A DNA stretch of 64,000 nt from Micromonospora coerulea (GTDB taxonomy: Bacteria; Actinomycetota; Actinomycetes; Mycobacteriales; Micromonosporaceae), in contig NZ_JAEMUW010000011.1 of the NCBI RefSeq assembly GCF_016598485.1, forward strand, positions 1-64,000, in the 5' to 3' direction. Both the position numbers and the translations under genes were made by a program. The notes under the pieces were generated by a model, which did not search any database, was not told the origin of the DNA, and worked only from the letters and a program-made list of their open reading frames with translations. Below, one piece after another: positions 59,000 to 64,000 of the stretch (its first letter is position 1; each line of letters begins with the position of its first letter).

Positions 59000-60232
59000 A
59001 TGTCCGACCAGCCCCCGTCGGGTCCCGTCGATCCGGTCTCCCCGCCGCCACCCGGTGACCGGGGACGGGCCGATCCGACGTCGTTCCCCGTGCCGGTCAC
59101 CGATCCGAGCGCGGTACCCGGCCAGGGGGCAGCGCCGGCCGTGCCCGCCGCCACCGACCCCGCCGCGCCCGTCGTCCCCGGCCAGCCCGGGGTGCCGTAC
59201 CCGGCCGGGCAGCCGCAGGAATGGAGCTGGTCCGCCCCGGGCGGCCCCGCCGGCCCGTACGCCACGGCCTACCCCGGTGGGCCGTACGCCTCTGGGGCGT
59301 ACCCCGGGGCGCCGTATCCCGGGGGTACCTATCCCGCCGCGCCGTATCCCGGCGGGGCGTACCCGGGCTGGTATCCGGCGGGTGCGGGGTGGGATCCGAA
59401 CGATCCGCTGGTCACGCCCCCGCACGCCGGGATCGGCGGGTGGTTCGCCCGCTGCGCCGGCGCGGTACGCCGCGGCTGGCGCCTGCTGGTGCCGATCATG
59501 CTGCTCACCCAGGCGGCGCCGGCCGCGGTGATCTCGGTGCTCTCCCTCGCCCTCGCCCCGTCCGGCGAGGTGGGCACCGCCGCCGACGGCGCCCCCGTCC
59601 TGCCCGACGGCTATTTCCGGGACGTGCTGGCCTTCTACGCCGCGGTGCTCGCCGCGAGCCTGATCCTCGGCCCGGTGCAGAGCCTCGGTTGGGCGGCGGG
59701 CACCTGGGTGGTCACCCGGCAGGCCGCCGGCGAGCCGGTCGGCCTCGGCGCGGCGTTCCGCTTCGGGCTGCGCCGGGTGCTCGGGCTCTGGGGCTGGACG
59801 CTGCTCAGCTCGCTGCTCATCGGGGTGGGGGTCTGCTTCTGCCTGCTGCCCGGGCTCTACCTGGCCTTCGCCTTCGCCCTGGTCGGTCCGGTGTACCTCT
59901 TCGAGCGGGAAAACCCGATCGGCCGCTCCTTCCGGATCTTCCACCAGCGCTTCGGCATGGTGCTCGGTCGGGTCGCGCTGGTCGTGGCGGCGCTGCTCGT
60001 CGGCGTCCTGGTCGGGTTCGTGGTGGAGGCGGTCGGCCAGTTGCCGTTCGGCACCCACCCGATGGACTCGCCGGGCACGGCGGCCGGCTCGGCCGCGGTG
60101 GCGCTGGTGGCCGCCGTCCTGGTCGTCCCGGTCTACCTGGCGCAGCTGGTGGGGCTGCTCGTCACCTACGCCGAGCAGCGCGCCCATGAGGGCCCGGTGA
60201 ACGCCGCCCGACTGGCGACGGAACTCGGCTGA
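59000..60232 (+). CDS. Membrane protein with Pro/Gly/Tyr-rich cytosolic tail
   Basis: A 410-residue protein. The first 150 residues are low-complexity: Pro/Ala-rich, then repeats of YPGG, YPGA and YPAA units between about 90 and 128. The rest has six membrane segments, among them [20 protein letters not shown] and [37 protein letters not shown] segment is like that of glycerophosphodiester-phosphodiesterase membrane-domain proteins. The function is unknown. It sits between csp and groEL, and its ATG has GAGGAGGGTTC ahead. Confidence 0.8.
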   Translation: MSDQPPSGPVDPVSPPPPGDRGRADPTSFPVPVTDPSAVPGQGAAPAVPAATDPAAPVVPGQPGVPYPAGQPQEWSWSAPGGPAGPYATAYPGGPYASGAYPGAPYPGGTYPAAPYPGGAYPGWYPAGAGWDPNDPLVTPPHAGIGGWFARCAGAVRRGWRLLVPIMLLTQAAPAAVISVLSLALAPSGEVGTAADGAPVLPDGYFRDVLAFYAAVLAASLILGPVQSLGWAAGTWVVTRQAAGEPVGLGAAFRFGLRRVLGLWGWTLLSSLLIGVGVCFCLLPGLYLAFAFALVGPVYLFERENPIGRSFRIFHQRFGMVLGRVALVVAALLVGVLVGFVVEAVGQLPFGTHPMDSPGTAAGSAAVALVAAVLVVPVYLAQLVGLLVTYAEQRAHEGPVNAARLATELG

Positions 60233-60246
60233 GCGGCGGCATCCTG

Positions 60247-60273
60247 CTTGCACTCGGCAAGGGAGAGTGCTAA
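60247..60273. promoter_or_regulatory. CIRCE element 1 (HrcA operator)
   Basis: CTTGCACTC-N9-GAGTGCTAA, a near-perfect match to the TTAGCACTC-N9-GAGTGCTAA consensus. It covers a -35/-10 pair TTGCAC-N17-TAAACA, so repressor binding would block the promoter. Confidence 0.9.
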
Positions 60274-60281
60274 ACAGGTCA

Positions 60282-62131
<1,850 letters not shown>

Positions 62132-62152
62132 GTCCAGTTCCACCGAACGCCG

Positions 62153-62188
62153 AAAGGGGGCGGGCCGCGTCTGCGGTCCGCCCCCTTT
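62153..62188. terminator. Bidirectional terminator hairpin after groEL
   Basis: AAAGGGGGCGG pairs perfectly with CCGCCCCCTTT. The ends carry short A and T runs so it should work in both directions, for groEL and for the small gene opposite. Confidence 0.85.
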
Positions 62189-62195
62189 CCGTCCG

Positions 62196-62438
62196 TCACG
62201 TCGGCAGTGGCCGCTGGTTGCGTCGTTTGTGCGTCCGGTCGTACGGCGGCGAGATCCGGATCGGCTCGTCCACCGGTTGCCGCGTCTCCTCGACGTCCGG
62301 TTCGTCGGCGCCAACCATCTCGGCCAGCTGTTCGGCGTCGCCGTAGTCGAGCCGGTCGAACGGCAGTTGCCCGGGAAGCTCGGTGACCGGTGGCCAGCGG
62401 CTTGGCTGGTCGTCGGTCCGTTCGTCATCCGTGGTCAT
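62196..62438 (-). CDS. Small acidic hypothetical protein
   Basis: An 80-residue protein rich in Asp, Glu and Pro. It contains SRWPPVTELPGQLPFDRLDY, a central acidic helix GDAEQLAEMVGADEPDVEET and a basic end THKRRNQRPLP. No family recognised; by composition it is mostly disordered. The ATG has a strong GAGGAGGCAGCC site, which argues that it is expressed. Confidence 0.65.
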   Translation of the reverse strand: MTTDDERTDDQPSRWPPVTELPGQLPFDRLDYGDAEQLAEMVGADEPDVEETRQPVDEPIRISPPYDRTHKRRNQRPLPT

Positions 62439-62531
62439 GGCTGCCTCCTCTACCGGCAACCGTAGGGGGCGGTCGATGACCGACGCCGGTAAACGGGATT
62501 ATTGGCGTCTATATCCCTTTCGCCCCATTGG

Positions 62532-63467
62532 CTATCCGGCCGGGTGCCCGCCAATCTCCTTCCGGTACAGGAAGAACACCCGCTCGATCCGCGCGCCCGC
62601 GCTGCCCGAGTAGAACGGCACCGGCCCCACCCAGCCGATCTGCGCCGCGCCGATCCCGGCCGCCGCCTGGTCCCGCAGGCAGCGGCGCAGCAGCACCCCG
62701 CCGATGCCGGAACCCTCCGCCGCCGGGGCCGTTCCCATCGGCCCGAACCAGCTCGGCCGCGAAGACCCGTACGCGGCGAAGCCGAGGATCTCGCCGTCCC
62801 GCTCGGCGAGGTGCGCCCCGGCGCCCGGCCGCCCGACCGAGCCGGCCAGCTCGCCGTCCCACGTCCCGCCGAAGGTGGCCCGGGCGAACGTGGCCAGCGC
62901 CGCCAGGTCCGCCGGCTCGGCGCGGCGCACCGTGACGCCCTCACCGGCCAGCCGGCGTTCGGCGGCCTCCGTCGACCGCAGCGCCGGCGAGCGGTCCGAC
63001 AGGTCCGCGGTCATGTTCCAGGCCGTCCGGTCCTGCCGGTAGCCGAGCCGCAGTGCCGCGCAGACCGCCGGCGTGTACCGCACGTCGATCCCCGGCCAGG
63101 CGTAGTACGGCGGGTTCCCGGCCAGCAGCAGCTCGGCCGCGCCCAGCCCGGCGAGCCGCCGTTCCGCCTCGGTCAGCAGGGCCCGCCCGACCCCCCGGCG
63201 GCGTGTCTCGGGCGCCACCGCCACCAGGTCGACGTGCCCGAGCCGGGCGTCCCGCTGGGCCACCGACCCGACCAGCGCCCCGACCAGCTCCGCGCCGCGT
63301 ACCGCGCCGAGCAGCACCACCGGACGGTCGGCCGCCGCCCGGGTGGTCAGGGCGTCGAGGATGGCCGCCGCTTCGGCGCCGTCCTCCGGTAGGTCCAGCG
63401 CCCGCCGGCACAGGTCGACCACCGCGGGCAGGCGGTCCGGGCTCAGCTCGATGATCTCCACGTCCAT
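62532..63467 (-). CDS. Double-GNAT acetyltransferase
   Basis: A 311-residue protein with two GNAT modules. The first has VDLVAVAPETRRRGVGRALL with an intact acetyl-CoA loop and ELLLAGNPPYYAWPGIDVRY; the second has AEGSGIGGVLLRRCLRDQAA and the end FYSGSAGARIERVFFLYRKE. The segment GNPPYYAWPGID is found in GNAT proteins that act on sugar or cell-wall compounds, though the acceptor is unknown here. ATG 63467 follows TAGGGT by eight bases, a possible leaderless start. Confidence 0.85.
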   Translation of the reverse strand: MDVEIIELSPDRLPAVVDLCRRALDLPEDGAEAAAILDALTTRAAADRPVVLLGAVRGAELVGALVGSVAQRDARLGHVDLVAVAPETRRRGVGRALLTEAERRLAGLGAAELLLAGNPPYYAWPGIDVRYTPAVCAALRLGYRQDRTAWNMTADLSDRSPALRSTEAAERRLAGEGVTVRRAEPADLAALATFARATFGGTWDGELAGSVGRPGAGAHLAERDGEILGFAAYGSSRPSWFGPMGTAPAAEGSGIGGVLLRRCLRDQAAAGIGAAQIGWVGPVPFYSGSAGARIERVFFLYRKEIGGHPAG

Positions 63468-63527
63468 GGTCGCCGACCCTAGGTCATCCGGCGGCCGGTC
63501 GGCACCGCCCGATCGCACCCGGTTCGC

Positions 63528-64000
63528 TCAGCCGGCGCGAGCGGCGCGCACCGCGGCGTACGCGTCGACCACGCCCGCCCCGACCAGGTCCGCGTCGCCG
63601 CCGCAGCGAGGCGCCTCCGGGTCGTCGGGACGTACCCCGGCCGGAGTGGCGGTCTTTCGGAGGATCCGCCCGGTCCGCTCCAGGTCCCCGACCAGCGCCG
63701 GGTTCGCCGACCACATCAACGCCACCACCCCCGCCACCTGCGGCGTCGCCATCGAGGTGCCGGCCAGGGTGGCGTACCCGCCGCCCGGGAACGCCGACAG
63801 CACGTCCGCGCCGGGCGCGACCAGGTCCGGTTTCGCCGCCCCACCGGTCGCCGGCCCCCGGCTGGAGAAGCGGGTGAGCTGCCGCGCCCGGTCCACCGCG
63901 CCCACCGTCAGCACGTCCGGGTACGGCGCCGGCGGATCGGCCACCGAACCGCAGTACGGACCGGTGTTGCCGGCGGCCGCGACCACCAGGATGCCGGCAA
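63528..64000 (-). CDS. Subtilase (S8) serine protease, C-terminal part
   Basis: The gene runs off the right end of the window, so only the last 156 or so residues are seen. They contain the oxyanion Asn segment LVVAAAGNTGPYCGS, the RFSSRGPATGG loop, KPDLVAPGADVLSAFPGGGY and the catalytic Ser in GTSMATPQVAGVVALMWSAN. The Asp and His parts of the triad would lie beyond 64000. A Cys pair (GPYCGS and PRCGGD) may form a disulfide, as expected for a secreted enzyme. The protein ends without a membrane anchor. Confidence 0.92.
   Translation of the reverse strand, partial: AGILVVAAAGNTGPYCGSVADPPAPYPDVLTVGAVDRARQLTRFSSRGPATGGAAKPDLVAPGADVLSAFPGGGYATLAGTSMATPQVAGVVALMWSANPALVGDLERTGRILRKTATPAGVRPDDPEAPRCGGDADLVGAGVVDAYAAVRAARAG

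Noticed and set aside
59220-59400. DNA repeat at YPGG codons
   Set aside because: The repeat comes from the amino-acid repeats of a coding region and is not an independent DNA element.

Overview
The window is a 64 kb stretch of a very GC-rich actinobacterial chromosome (GTG and TTG starts, third codon positions almost all G or C). A Micromonospora-type member of the Micromonosporaceae is the best guess. The clues are a gas-vesicle operon without gvpN, a cvnABCD conservon, a DUF3263 protein, an extra CIRCE-controlled groEL, and the order threonine synthase, paaN, cold-shock protein, groEL. Part of that last order is also known from Streptomyces. The genus is inference. No tRNA, rRNA, CRISPR array or intact mobile element was seen.

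Region 1 (1-3.2 kb) looks different. It is less GC-rich, has sparse small genes of unknown function, a 22-bp inverted repeat around a SnoaL-like gene, a G-quadruplex-type run and the 3' end of an IS110-type transposase. It resembles an old insertion zone. Region 2 (3.3-10.9 kb) holds a three-gene extracytosolic flavin/electron-transfer operon (ferric-reductase-like membrane protein, flavinylated FMN-binding lipid-anchored or membrane-anchored protein, ApbE), an LtrA protein, and an ECF41-type sigma factor divergent from its usual partner, a carboxymuconolactone decarboxylase-like gene.

Region 3 (10.9-24.5 kb) is mixed: an orphan asparagine-synthetase-like amidoligase, VOC and DUF998 genes, a histidine phosphatase, a lipoprotein, an enoyl-CoA hydratase, HNH endonuclease, a CrtU-like carotenoid oxidoreductase, a pyrimidine-dimer-glycosylase-like protein, a channel protein with two TrkA-N (RCK) domains, an APC permease, a PAP2 phosphatase and a DUF4032 kinase-like protein. 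Region 4 (24.9-28.9 kb) is an N-acetylglucosamine catabolic operon (SIS-domain isomerase/deaminase, ROK kinase, NagA) under a divergent DeoR-type repressor, with repeated TTTCGCGCAC-like boxes between them. An ABC exporter pair, a DUF3263 protein, a PP2C-like phosphatase and an acetyltransferase follow.

Region 5 (33.3-38.9 kb) is a tight ten-gene gas-vesicle operon (Y-Z-A-F-G-O-J-L-S-K order) headed by a SigB-type stress promoter. It converges, across a perfect AT-rich palindrome, on region 6 (39.1-47.5 kb): a seven-gene minus-strand operon made of a two-pass membrane protein, cvnA, cvnB, cvnC, cvnD, a small unknown protein and a CDC48-like double AAA+ ATPase.

Region 7 (47.9-51.6 kb) encodes a remarkable single polypeptide that joins a secreted S15/alpha-beta hydrolase, a membrane segment and a cytosolic ABC ATPase, followed by its permease. 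Region 8 (51.7-64 kb) is metabolic and housekeeping: an ArsR repressor with two operators facing a DMT exporter, threonine synthase under a SAM-I riboswitch, a mycothiol-synthase-like double acetyltransferase, PaaN, a cold-shock protein, a proline/glycine/tyrosine-tailed membrane protein, groEL with two CIRCE sites, another double acetyltransferase and a subtilase cut by the window end.
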